Part shown: positions 8,324 to 18,200 of the stretch, piece after piece
How positions within the stretch are numbered: position 1 is the stretch's first letter
Layout: each line of letters starts with the position of its first letter
NCBI RefSeq assembly: GCF_036250735.1
Contig: NZ_CP109430.1
Span: 4,092,001 to 4,156,000 of the forward strand
DNA from: Streptosporangium sp. NBC_01495
GTDB taxonomy: Bacteria > Actinomycetota > Actinomycetes > Streptosporangiales > Streptosporangiaceae
Length of the DNA stretch: 64,000 nucleotides
Direction: 5' to 3'
Translations under genes and position numbers: made by a program
Notes under the pieces: model-generated
The model's database searches: none
The model's input: only the letters and a program-made list of their open reading frames with translations
What the model was told of the DNA's origin: nothing

Positions 8324-11071
8324 ATGATCGAGAATTCGCCTAGGGTCGGAGATGTGATAGTCGGACGGCAGTCGGAGCAGGCCACCCTTTCCCAGTTGCT
8401 GGCCGACGCGGGCGCCCGCCGGGGGCAGGCCCTGGTGATGCGCGGAGAAGCCGGGATCGGCAAGACCACCCTGCTCGAACACGCGGCGGGGGAGGCGGAA
8501 CTGACCCGGAACATGCGGGTGCTGCGCTGCTCCGGTGTGGAGTCCGAGGTGGAGCTGGCGTTCAGCGGGCTGCACCAGCTGCTGCGTCCGGTGCTCGGCC
8601 ACCTCCCCGCGCTCCCCGGCGCCCAGGCGGAGGCGCTACGGGGAGCGCTCGGCGTCACCGACTCGGCGGCGACGGAACTACTGGTGTCGGCGGGAGTGGT
8701 GTCACTGCTCGCCGAGGTCGCGAGGGAGCGTCCGCTGCTGGTCGCCGCCGACGACATGCAGTGGCTCGATCGGGCCACGGCGGCGGCGCTGGTGTTCGCG
8801 GCGCGCCGGCTGGGAACGGAGCCGGTCGCGATACTGTTCACCGCCCGCGATCCCGAGCGCTCCGTGGTGGACACCAGCGACCTGCCCGAGCTGTGGCTGC
8901 ACGGGCTTCCGCCACCGGACGCGGCGCGCCTGCTGGCCGAGTGCGGGTGGGACCTGCCCAGCCGTGCTCGCGATTCGGTGCTCGCGGTGACCGGCGGAAA
9001 CCCCCTCGCCCTGACCGAACTCGCCGCGCTCGACGATCGGGACCGGTTGCCCGCGGACATCGCCCTGACCGGTAACGCCCCGGTCGGCGACCGGCTCCGC
9101 GCGGCGTTCAGGCGCAGGATCGACACCCTCCCGGCCGAGGTACGGGAGCTGCTGGTGGTCGCGGCGGCCGAGGAGACGGGGAGCACCGAGACGGTGCTGG
9201 GCGCCGCCGGCCGCCTCGGCCTGCCCGCCGACGCGCTCGGGATCGCCGAACGGGAGGGACTCATCCGGATCTCCGGTACCCGGATCCGGTTTCGCCACCC
9301 CCTTGTCCGCTCCGCCGCGTACGCGGACGCGTCGTTCGAACGACGGAGTTCCGCGCACCGGGCCATCGCCGCCGAGCTGACCGCCTGCGCCGAACTCGAT
9401 CGGGCGGCGTGGCACCGTGCGGTGGCCGCGACCGCGCCCGACGAGAAGCTGGCCACGGCCCTGGAGCGCAGCGCCGACGCGGCCCGGCGCCGGGGTGGCG
9501 AGGCGGCCGCGGCGTCGGTGCTGCGGCGGGCGGCCCTGCTCAGTGAGACCGCCGAGAGCCGCCGGGACCGTACGATGGCCGCGGCCATCGTCGCCCTGGA
9601 CTCCGGCCGGCCCGACCTGGCCCGGGAGCTGGCGGAGGAGGTGCTCGCCGAACCCGTGCCCGAGGTGACGCTGACCCATTTGATCGGCAACATCGAGCTC
9701 TACTCCGGTGACCCCGCCGTGGCCTATGTCCACCTGCTGCGATGCGCGGAACTGCTCGGCGCGACCGATCCCGAGGAGGCGGCCTGGGTCCTCACCAAGG
9801 CCGCGAACGCGGCCTTCCACGCGGGAGACCTGGAGGCGACCCAGGAGGTCTCGCGGCGAATCGCCGCCCTGGACTGCTCCGCCGCGACGCATACGGCCGG
9901 CCGGGGTTTGACCGAATGGGGCCTGCTCACCGGGCAGGAACTGTGGGAGCTGCCCGCCGCCCTCGCGCGAACCCACCCCCAGGCGGGCGAGCGTCCCTGG
10001 ATATGGGCGACGGTGATCGGCTGGCTGGGGTCCGACCAGCACCAGGCCCGGCGACTCGCCCGGGAGACGGAGCGGCGGCTGCACGCGAGCGGGGCGACCG
10101 CGCACCTGACCGAGCTGTACTACTACCAGGCCACCATCGAGTACCGGCTCGGCCAGTGGCACGACGGGGTCGCGTACGCGGAAGAGGGACTGAGGTTCGC
10201 CCACGAGACGGGCCAGCGTTCGAGAGTCGCCAACCACCTGGCACTGCTGGCCCAGTTCGCGGCGGCCCGAGGCGCGAGCGAGGACTGCAGGCGCTACGCC
10301 GGGCAGGCCCTGGAGATCGCGCTGCCCATGCGCGAGCGCTGCGCCGCCGGCGTGGCGACGGCCGCGCTGGGCCTGCTCGCGCTGGGGGAGAGGAAACCAC
10401 AGGAGGCGTGGGCGCATCTGACCCGGCTGATCACTCCGGGATCACCCTACGCGCACCCGCACACCGTCATGACGGTGGTCACGGACGTCGTCGAGGCGGC
10501 GGTGCTCGCGGGACAGGCGAAACTCGTCCTCGGTTTGCTGGAAGGCATCGAGAGATGGGTGGAGGCCGCTCCCACACCTATGGGAAGCGCGGGCGTGCAC
10601 TACTGCCGCGCGCTGTTGGCCGGGATCGACGACAGCGCCGCCGAGATGCACTTTGAGCGCGCGCTGGCCGTACAGGGCGTCGCGGAACGCCCGTTCTTCC
10701 AGGGGCGCATCAACCTTTTTTACGGTGTGTGGCTGCGCCGCAACCGGCGTCGAGTCGAGGCTCAGATCCCGTTGCGCGCCGCTCTGGAGGCGTTCGAGCG
10801 CATCGGGACCGAGCTCTGGGCGCGGCGGGCCCACACCGAGCTACGCGTCGCAGGGGCAGGGGCAGGCGTACGCCGGACCGGCTCGATGGTGAGGCTGCTC
10901 AGCGCGCAGGAACTCGAGGTGGCTCGGCTCGCGGCCGGCGGCCTGACCAACCGGGAGATCGGCGAACGGCTGGTGCTGAGCCCGCGTACGGTCGGCTCCC
11001 ACCTGTACCGGCTGTTCCCGAAGCTGGGCATCTCCACCCGCTCCCAGCTGCGCAACCTCGATCTCGGTTAG
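8324..11071 (+). CDS. LuxR family regulator with N-terminal ATPase (LAL type)
   Basis: A 915-residue LAL-type regulator, normal length. A Walker A motif (GEAGIGKTTLL, about 35-45), a Walker B region (LLVAADDMQWLDR) and an AAA/STAND-like core occupy about residues 1-320. A TPR-like helical region follows, and a C-terminal LuxR helix-turn-helix (LSAQELEVARLAAGGLTNRE, then IGERLVLSPRTVGSHLYRLF) ends the protein. ATG 8324 has no strong ribosome site; GTG 8354 is an alternative start. Members regulate antibiotic and sugar genes by ligand- and ATP-dependent oligomerisation. The target here is unknown, possibly the divergent DUF2306 gene. Confidence 0.93.
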   Translation: MIENSPRVGDVIVGRQSEQATLSQLLADAGARRGQALVMRGEAGIGKTTLLEHAAGEAELTRNMRVLRCSGVESEVELAFSGLHQLLRPVLGHLPALPGAQAEALRGALGVTDSAATELLVSAGVVSLLAEVARERPLLVAADDMQWLDRATAAALVFAARRLGTEPVAILFTARDPERSVVDTSDLPELWLHGLPPPDAARLLAECGWDLPSRARDSVLAVTGGNPLALTELAALDDRDRLPADIALTGNAPVGDRLRAAFRRRIDTLPAEVRELLVVAAAEETGSTETVLGAAGRLGLPADALGIAEREGLIRISGTRIRFRHPLVRSAAYADASFERRSSAHRAIAAELTACAELDRAAWHRAVAATAPDEKLATALERSADAARRRGGEAAAASVLRRAALLSETAESRRDRTMAAAIVALDSGRPDLARELAEEVLAEPVPEVTLTHLIGNIELYSGDPAVAYVHLLRCAELLGATDPEEAAWVLTKAANAAFHAGDLEATQEVSRRIAALDCSAATHTAGRGLTEWGLLTGQELWELPAALARTHPQAGERPWIWATVIGWLGSDQHQARRLARETERRLHASGATAHLTELYYYQATIEYRLGQWHDGVAYAEEGLRFAHETGQRSRVANHLALLAQFAAARGASEDCRRYAGQALEIALPMRERCAAGVATAALGLLALGERKPQEAWAHLTRLITPGSPYAHPHTVMTVVTDVVEAAVLAGQAKLVLGLLEGIERWVEAAPTPMGSAGVHYCRALLAGIDDSAAEMHFERALAVQGVAERPFFQGRINLFYGVWLRRNRRRVEAQIPLRAALEAFERIGTELWARRAHTELRVAGAGAGVRRTGSMVRLLSAQELEVARLAAGGLTNREIGERLVLSPRTVGSHLYRLFPKLGISTRSQLRNLDLG

Positions 11072-11118
11072 CCGCTCCGCGAGAAGAGGCGCCCACGCCC
11101 GCGCCGGCGCGGAACCGG

Positions 11119-12132
11119 TCAGGCCCGGGGATCGACGTGGATCTTGGGGCCGGGACCGGATCCCGCGGGGCGGGATCCGGAGAGGATCTCGCCCACCTCG
11201 TCGAGCCCGACGACGGCCGCCACCAGCGGGCGGGGGTCCACCGAGCCCGAGGCGTAGTGCTCGATCGCCCCGGCCAGGCCGGGCGAGGCGCTCAGGACGC
11301 CGACGGCCGTGACGTCCTTGAGCACCAGCACGCGGGTGTCGACGGCGCTGGGGCTCGGCGCCAGGCCGATGTAGACCACCCGCCTGCCAGGCTCCACCAG
11401 GTCGACGGCGAGGGAGGGCAGGCCGGGGGCGTTGGAGGCGTCGATGACGGCGTCGAACGGGAGATCGGGAAGCCGGTCGGAGGTCCACGCCCCGTGCACC
11501 CCGAGGGTGCGGGCGAACTCCAGCGACGGCTCCGACAGGCCCATGATGTGCACCTCCGCCCCGTGCGCCAGGGCGAACCGGGCGGCGAGCAGGCCGATCG
11601 TCCCCGGTCCCAGCACCAGCAGCCGGTCGCCGGGGGCGAGGGCCGCGGCCTCGACGGCCCGCAGCGCGTTGCCGCCCGGCTCGACCATCGCCCCGGCCAC
11701 CGCGTCGACCGCGTCCGGCAGGGCGTGCAGCGCCGTGACCGGCACGGGAAGCCGTTCGGCGAGGGCGCCGGGCCACCCGCCCCGGATGCCGATCTCGAAG
11801 CGGTCCTCGCACACGTGCTGCAGCCCGCCCAGGCAGCGGCGGCACCTGCCGCAGCCGAGCATGGTGTCACCCGTGACGCGGGTGCCGATCCAGCCTCCGT
11901 CGACGCCCTCGCCGACGGAGGAGACCGTCCCGCACCACTCGTGGCCGAGCCGCATGGGATAACGGGCGTGACTCTCCTCGAGATAGGCCATCTCGCCGCT
12001 GAAGAACTCCATGTCGGTGCCGCACACCCCGGCCCGCTCCACGTCGACCACGACCTGCCCGGGGCCGGGAACCGGCGGCTCGACGTCCAGCACGGCGAAG
12101 CGGCGAGGCCCGGTCACGACGAACGCTCTCAC
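11119..12132 (-). CDS. Zinc-dependent alcohol/sugar dehydrogenase (MDR)
   Basis: A 337-residue medium-chain dehydrogenase. GTG 12132 is preceded by GGAAGG at eight bases. The catalytic zinc region (AGVCGTDMEFFSGE, LGHEWCGTV) and the four-cysteine structural zinc lobe (CGRCRRC and HVC) are present, and the Rossmann core LLVLGPGTIGLLAARFALAHG binds NAD(P). It resembles sorbitol/threonine-dehydrogenase-like enzymes; the exact substrate is open. It lies 137 bp downstream of the FGGY kinase on the same strand, so it probably oxidises a sugar or polyol in the same pathway. Confidence 0.88.
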   Translation of the reverse strand: MRAFVVTGPRRFAVLDVEPPVPGPGQVVVDVERAGVCGTDMEFFSGEMAYLEESHARYPMRLGHEWCGTVSSVGEGVDGGWIGTRVTGDTMLGCGRCRRCLGGLQHVCEDRFEIGIRGGWPGALAERLPVPVTALHALPDAVDAVAGAMVEPGGNALRAVEAAALAPGDRLLVLGPGTIGLLAARFALAHGAEVHIMGLSEPSLEFARTLGVHGAWTSDRLPDLPFDAVIDASNAPGLPSLAVDLVEPGRRVVYIGLAPSPSAVDTRVLVLKDVTAVGVLSASPGLAGAIEHYASGSVDPRPLVAAVVGLDEVGEILSGSRPAGSGPGPKIHVDPRA

Positions 12133-12269
12133 GGATGGAACCTTCCAGACGGCGCCGCCGGGCGGAGCCGGAGGTACGAGAATCGGGTTCCGTAGACTAC
12201 CGTTCGGCAAATGGGGACCTGACCAGGCGTCACCCCTCGGACGCGATGCGGGCGGCCTTCGCCGGGCCG

Positions 12270-13964
12270 TCACGGGGCTGGGAACGCCCTTACGTCGACC
12301 ACGTGATGCGGGCCCCCCGGAGTGCCGACCTCGACTTCCTCGTCGGCTCCGGCGGTGACGCGGTCGCCCGTGAGTCCCACTGACGGCACCGGGCGCACCG
12401 ACCGCACCGGCGTCGTCGACGGCATCGACGGTGCCGACGTCGTCGACGCGGCGTGACGGGCCGGGCGCGTCCGGTGCCCGGCGGCCGGCTCGGGCCCCGT
12501 ACCGTTCCAGAACCCGTCGATCCCGGTCAGCTGCCGGTAGCGGGAGTAGGCGATCTCGTACGGTTCCCGCTGCCCTGCGGGCGGGAACGGCCGGGGCCTG
12601 AACGAGCGGCGGACCACCTCGCGCAGCTCGGTGAGGGAGCCGACCCGGCCGTCGGCCATCGCCTGGACCAGCAGGTTGCCCACGGCGGTCGCCTCCACGG
12701 GGCCCGCGAGCACCGGCCGCCCGGCGAAGTCGGCGACGAGCCGGCAGAGGGTGTCGCTGGAGGCCCCGCCCCCCACGAGGTGCACGGCCTCCACCCGCCG
12801 GTCGCTGAGGAACTCGGCCTGTTCCAGGGCCCACCGGTAGGAGCAGGCGAGGCTCTCCAGGAGGCAGCGCACCGTCTGCGCGCGGCCTGCGGGTGGCGTC
12901 TGGCCGGTCGACCGGCAGTAGGCCGCGATCCTGGCCGGCACGTTGCCGGGTTCGAGGAACCACGGATGGCCGGGGTCGATCAGGGGGCCGAACGCGGGCG
13001 CGGTGGCGGCCTCGGCGACCAGATCCGCGTACGAGGTGCGCACCCCCCAGGCCTTGCGGCACTCCTGGAGCAGCTGCAGGCCGTTGAGTGCCCGGGTGAA
13101 GCGCACGGTCCCCGTGACGCCGCCCTCGTTGGTGAAGCCCGCCATCCTGGCCTCCCGGCTGGTGACCGGCGCGTCGAGCTCCAGCCCCGCCAGCGAGCGG
13201 GGACCGAAGGAGATGTAGCCGACCGAGCCGGACGAGACGGGAAGCGCCGCCGTCGCGGAGGCGGCGTCGTGGCCGGCCACCGCGACGACCATGGTCGCGC
13301 CGGGCCCCCTCCCGTTCCCGCCGCTCTCGCCGCGCAGCGGCCCGGCGACCGTGCCGGGCTCGGTGAGCCGGTCGGCGAACAGGTGGCGGGGCAGGCCCAG
13401 GCGGGTGACGAGGCTGCCGGCCCAGCGGCCGGTCCTGGCGTCCAGCAGCTGGCTGGTGCTCGCGATCGTCCGCTCGGCGAGCATCTCGCCGCTCAGCCAG
13501 AGCGTGAACAGGTCCGGCATCATCGCCAGGTGGTCGGCCGCCTCCAGGAGCGGGGACCCGGCGTGCGCCAGCAGCTGGCAGGCCGTGGTGCCCGGCCCCG
13601 GATGGACGCCGGTCAGCTCGTAGTGGTCCTGCCAGGAGACGAGCCCCGCCAGGCCGGAGGTGTAGGGGTCGAGGTGATGGCGGGGGTTGGCCAGCAGCCG
13701 CCCGTCGCGGTCGAGGAGCGCGAAGTCGCCGCCCCAGGCGCTCACGCCCACGCTGGTGAGGCGGCCCCGGGCGGCGGCCAGCGCGATGCCCCCGCGGGCC
13801 TGGGTGAGAAGTCCCAGCACGTCCCAGTAAAGGCCGTCGAGAACGCGGGCGGGCCGGTTGGCGAAGCGGTGCACTTCCCGCACCGCGAGCCGTTCACCAT
13901 CGAATTCGCCGGTCAATACCCGGCCGCTCTCAGGTCCGAGATCCACGGCCACGTAGACGGGCAC
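12270..13964 (-). CDS. FGGY carbohydrate kinase, rhamnulokinase-like
   Basis: A 564-residue kinase. I chose GTG 13964 because family proteins begin at VYVAVDLGPESGRVLTGEFD; an upstream ATG at 13988 is possible. The rhamnulokinase signature SVGVSAWGGDFALLDRDGRL, the GHDAASATAALPV region and the C-terminal VGGGASSDTLCRLVADFAGR with EATAVGNLLVQAM are present. Rhamnulokinase phosphorylates L-rhamnulose. The catalytic body ends near GIDGFWNG (about residue 495); roughly 70 further residues of Pro/Thr/Ser/Val-rich sequence follow and look like read-through after loss of the original stop. An L-rhamnose isomerase lies 22 kb away (36436). Confidence 0.85.
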   Translation of the reverse strand: MPVYVAVDLGPESGRVLTGEFDGERLAVREVHRFANRPARVLDGLYWDVLGLLTQARGGIALAAARGRLTSVGVSAWGGDFALLDRDGRLLANPRHHLDPYTSGLAGLVSWQDHYELTGVHPGPGTTACQLLAHAGSPLLEAADHLAMMPDLFTLWLSGEMLAERTIASTSQLLDARTGRWAGSLVTRLGLPRHLFADRLTEPGTVAGPLRGESGGNGRGPGATMVVAVAGHDAASATAALPVSSGSVGYISFGPRSLAGLELDAPVTSREARMAGFTNEGGVTGTVRFTRALNGLQLLQECRKAWGVRTSYADLVAEAATAPAFGPLIDPGHPWFLEPGNVPARIAAYCRSTGQTPPAGRAQTVRCLLESLACSYRWALEQAEFLSDRRVEAVHLVGGGASSDTLCRLVADFAGRPVLAGPVEATAVGNLLVQAMADGRVGSLTELREVVRRSFRPRPFPPAGQREPYEIAYSRYRQLTGIDGFWNGTGPEPAAGHRTRPARHAASTTSAPSMPSTTPVRSVRPVPSVGLTGDRVTAGADEEVEVGTPGGPHHVVDVRAFPAP

Positions 13965-14045
13965 GGTCCAAGGGTAACCGCAAAGCATTTCCCGATACGG
14001 GAGATATATCAGAGACGATAGGTGAAACGACCCACCTTCGCGGTG

Positions 14046-15068
14046 TCAGCCGCCCAGGAGGTTCTGGCGGGCGGCGAGCAGGCCCGCCTGGAAGCGGGTG
14101 CCCGCGCCGAGGTGGTCGCAGAGGGAGCGTACCCGGCGCTGGACCGTACGCGGGCTGATGTTCAGTTGCCGCGCGATCGCGTCGTCCGTCAGCCCGGCCG
14201 CCAGCAGCGTGAGCACGTCCGTGTCGAAGTCCTCCCGCGGGGCCGGCGGCGCCGGGGGCGTCCCGGCCCGTGGAGCTCCACCGGGGCCGGGATCGGGGGA
14301 GCGGAGGGCGGTGGGGCGCAGGGGGGTGGCGGCCCGCCAGAGCAGCTCGAACAGTCCGACGAGCGCGTCGAGGAGGGCGGAGGGGTGCACGACGAGCGCG
14401 CTCTCCACCGCCTGGTCCTCCTCCGAGCCCAGCGGCAGGATCGCGGTCCGGCGGTCGGCCACGGCCAGCTTCATCGGGACGTGGCCGAGACGCGCCTGCT
14501 CGCCCTCGGCTATCGCCCGCCGGGTGTGCTCGAACATGCTCGGGTCCTCGAACGCGCGCGGGCCGTAGATCCCCCTGACCATCGGCCAGGATCGCGGAGC
14601 CCACTCCTCCAGGTCGGTGCCGACGTCGACGGCGTACGGGGGGTGCACCAGTACGAGGAACTCCTCGGTCGCGTTGCGCTCGATCTGCAGGTAGCGCCTG
14701 GCCACGGCCGCCTGGCCGATGACGACCTCGACGAGTTCCTCGGGCTGCGGCCCGGTACGGTCGGCGACCTCGGCGGCCAGCAGGGCCGCCGCCGCGCGGC
14801 TGTGCGCGATCTCCTTCTGGCGCCGCGCGGCCAGCGCGTCCAGCGCGAGGTGCGGCGGCGTGGCGATCAGCCGCAGCGGGCGGCCGGCCAGGCGCGCGAC
14901 CAGGCCCAGGTCCTCAAGGCGCGGCAGCATCCGGCGCAGCCCGGCCACCGACGCCTCGGCCTCGGCGGCCAGCTCGGTCAGCGTGGCCGGGCCGTGGCGC
15001 AGCAGCGCGCGGTAGGCCCCCTCCTCGGTCGCCGTGACGCCGAGCCCGTCCAGCAGTCGCCGGTCCAT
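14046..15068 (-). CDS. TrmB-like / LuxR-type transcriptional regulator
   Basis: A 340-residue regulator. The N-terminal TrmB-like winged helix (ATEEGAYRALLRHGPATLTE) is followed by a middle sensor region and a C-terminal LuxR helix-turn-helix (LLAAGLTDDAIARQLNISPR, TVQRRVRSLCDHLGAGTRFQ). This two-ended architecture is common in streptomycetes and relatives beside secreted subtilases. It is divergent from the subtilase at 15248, which it most likely regulates (inference from synteny). Confidence 0.9.
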   Translation of the reverse strand: MDRRLLDGLGVTATEEGAYRALLRHGPATLTELAAEAEASVAGLRRMLPRLEDLGLVARLAGRPLRLIATPPHLALDALAARRQKEIAHSRAAAALLAAEVADRTGPQPEELVEVVIGQAAVARRYLQIERNATEEFLVLVHPPYAVDVGTDLEEWAPRSWPMVRGIYGPRAFEDPSMFEHTRRAIAEGEQARLGHVPMKLAVADRRTAILPLGSEEDQAVESALVVHPSALLDALVGLFELLWRAATPLRPTALRSPDPGPGGAPRAGTPPAPPAPREDFDTDVLTLLAAGLTDDAIARQLNISPRTVQRRVRSLCDHLGAGTRFQAGLLAARQNLLGG

Positions 15069-15247
15069 GACGTCGGTCCCCCTCCGAGCCTCCTTGCCGT
15101 GCGAACCGAACGTAGGCGGGTCCCGTCACAGCCAGGTGACGGGTTTACGACAAGTCATGTTCTGGCCACCTGAGAAGCATGGACACGCCCAACTCCTGGC
15201 CGTTAGGAATTCGGTCGATCTACTTATTGTATTCCGGAGGTCCGTTG
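15069..15247. promoter_or_regulatory. Divergent promoter region of regulator and subtilase
   Basis: A 179-bp spacer with an AT-rich 3' half. CAGGTG (15130-15135) and CACCTG (15167-15172) form spaced inverted half-sites, a weak operator candidate for the TrmB/LuxR protein. GGAGG at 15236-15240 serves the subtilase start. Confidence 0.35.
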
Positions 15248-18200
15248 ATGCGAAGATGGGTAGCGGCCGTCGCCGTGGCCACGGCGTGCGGTGCCGCACT
15301 CGGGGCCCCCGCGTCCGCCGCGATCGACAACGCCCAGGCGAGGAACGCCCCGGGTGGCCCGAACGCCGCCACGGCCAAGCCGGGCACGTTCACCACGAAG
15401 CCGGACACCTTCGACGTCACGCTGGTGACCGGCGACCGTGTCCATGTCAGGCTCCTCGACGACGGCCGCCAGACGGCCACCGTCACCCCGGCCCGCCGCG
15501 AGGACGGCCACATCCCGACCTTCCAGGTGCTGGAGGACAGGGGAGAGGTCAGCGTCATCCCCAACGACGTCATCGGCCTGGTCCCGCACCGTCTCGATCC
15601 CGAGCTGTTCAACGTGACGGCGCTGATCGACCAGGGAGGCGCCGACTCCGCCAGCGGGACGGTTCCGCTGATCATGACCTACACCGACCAGGCCCTCGCC
15701 GCCGCGGCGCCGCCGCCCGCGATCCCGGGGACCAGCCTGACACGCCGGCTGGAGAGCATCGCCGGCGCCGGGATGTCGGCGGACAAGAAACAGGCTGCGG
15801 AACTCGGCGGCGCGCTGGCCGCTCTCGCCCGCAGCGAGGGCGGACAGCGAGACCGTACCGAGAGTCAGAAGGCGGCTCCGCTGGCGGGAATCGACAAGAT
15901 CTGGCTCGACCGGCGGGTGCGGGTCGCCCTGGACCACAGCGTCCCGCAGATCTCCGCGCCCGCCGCGTGGGCGGCCGGGTTCGACGGGACCGGCACGACC
16001 GTGGCGGTGCTCGACACCGGAGTGGACGCGGGCCACCCCGACCTGGCCGGGAAGGTCGCGGACGCGCGGGACTTCACCGGGGAGAACGACGCGGCCGACC
16101 GCCACGGGCACGGCACGCACGTCGCCGACACCATCGCGGGCAGCGGAGCCGCCTCCGGCGGGCGGCTGAAGGGCGTGGCCCCCGGCGCGAAGCTGCTGAA
16201 CGGCAAGGTGCTGGGCGCGGACGGCTCCGGCAGCATGTCGGGGATCATCGACGGCATGGAGTGGGCGGTCGCCGAGAAGCGCGCCGACATCGTGAACATG
16301 AGCCTCGGCAGCCCGGAGCCCGGCGGCCCGCTCACCGACGCCGTGGACGCGCTGACGCGGCGCCACGGCGCGCTCTTCGTCATCGCGGCGGGCAACCGGG
16401 GCTGTGACAGGTGCGTCGGAGCCCCCGGCGACGCGGCGTCGGCGCTCACCGTCGGCGCCGTGGACCGCGCCGACAAGCTCGCGGACTTCTCCAGCCGAGG
16501 CCCCGTGCCCACCGACTTCTCGGTCAAGCCCGACCTCACCGCGCCCGGCGTGGGCATCGTCGCGGCACGGGCCAAGGGGACGCTGCTCGGCGACGAGGCC
16601 GGCGAGTTCTACACCGGTGTCTCCGGCACGTCCATGGCCACCCCGCACGTGGCGGGGGCCGCGGCCCTGCTGCGGCAGGCCCGGCCCGGCATCGGCGCGG
16701 GCGAGCTGAAGGCCCTGATGATGGGCACGGCCAGGCATCAGGACGGCAACACCGTCGACGAGCAGGGCGGCGGCAGGGTGGACGTCGCCGCGGCGCTCGC
16801 CGGACAGGTCGTGGCCTCCGAGGGCACGCTCGGGTTCGGTAACGTCGTCAAGGGCGCTGACCGGGTCGTCCGTAAGCTCACCTACCGCAACGTCACCACC
16901 GCGCCCGTACAGCTCGCGCTGAAGGCGACCGGGACGTTCACCGTGTCACCGGCGACGGTCGCCCTCCCGGCCGGGGGCACGGCCGAGGTCACCGTCACCC
17001 TCGACTCCGCCGGTGCCCCGTTTGGCCCGCTGCGGGGGGAACTGGTGGCGAGCGTGCCGCAGCGCGGGGGCGTGCGGACGCTGCTCACCGGGAACATCGA
17101 CGAGCCGCGCGTGGAACTGCGGATCAGGGGCATCGCCAGGGACGGCCGTCCGGCGCACGGCGGGTTCGAAGTGCTCGACCTGGAGCGGGGCACGCTCCTC
17201 GGCAGCGTCCTGCCGAACGACGCCACCCGGCCCTGCTCGGCGGACCCGTACGATGTGGGGACCTGCCTGCTGGTGCCACAGGGTACCTACTCCGTGCTCG
17301 GCCACCTCTTCACGATGCCTGCCTGGGAGGACAGCACGAACTCGAAGGGGACGCCGCTGAATGTGAGCCTTGCCGGCGACCCGGAGATACGGATCACCAA
17401 GAACACCGAGATCGTGCTGGACGCCCGCAAGGCCGTCGAGGTCAAGGTCCAGACCCCCGACCACGAGACCAAGCGCAACATGGGGGCCGCCGCGTACCTC
17501 AAGTGGTACCGGTCGGCGGTGAAGGGGGACACCCCGAACCTGGGCGGCACGTACCTCAGGCCCGGGGCGTTGATCGAGGAACGGTTGTTCGTCCAGCCGA
17601 CGAGGAAGGTCACGAGGGGCACCTTCTCCGTCGGCACCCAATGGCGCCTCGACGCGCCCGCCATCACCATGAAGGCACCCGGTACCGAGCTGAACCCCGA
17701 CTACTACGCGCCGCAGTGGTTCAGCGACCACTTCACCGAGATGCCCAGGCTGGACGGTACGGAGCTGTTGCTCGCCGCCGACGCCGGGCAGGGCAGGCCC
17801 GAGGACCTCAAGGGCGGGAACCTGCGCGGCAAGCTGGCCCTGATCCGGCGCAGCGACGGGATCCCGGTCGCGGTCCAGTCCAACAACGCGGCCGCTGCGG
17901 GCGCGAAGATGGTGGCGATCTACAACGACCGCCCCGGAGCCAACCCCTCCCCGGGCGGGGTGGTCATGAAGCTCACCGTCCCGACGGTGTGGCTGTCACG
18001 GGAGGAGGGAGAGAAGCTGCTCTCCCTGGCGCGACGCGCCCCCGTACCGGTCGTGGCCAAGGGTGTCGTGGTGAGCCCCTACCAGTACGACCTGTTCCTG
18101 CGGGAGAAGGGCCGGGTGCCCGACGACCTGCGCTACGTCGTGAACACCAAGTCGCTGGCGAAGGAGGAGGCCGACTTCCACACCCAGCTCGCCGGTGACG

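Noticed and set aside
15224..16738. 504-codon antisense frame over the subtilase
   Set aside because: The catalytic triad of the subtilase is on the other strand; this frame is Arg/Gly-rich and has no ribosome site.
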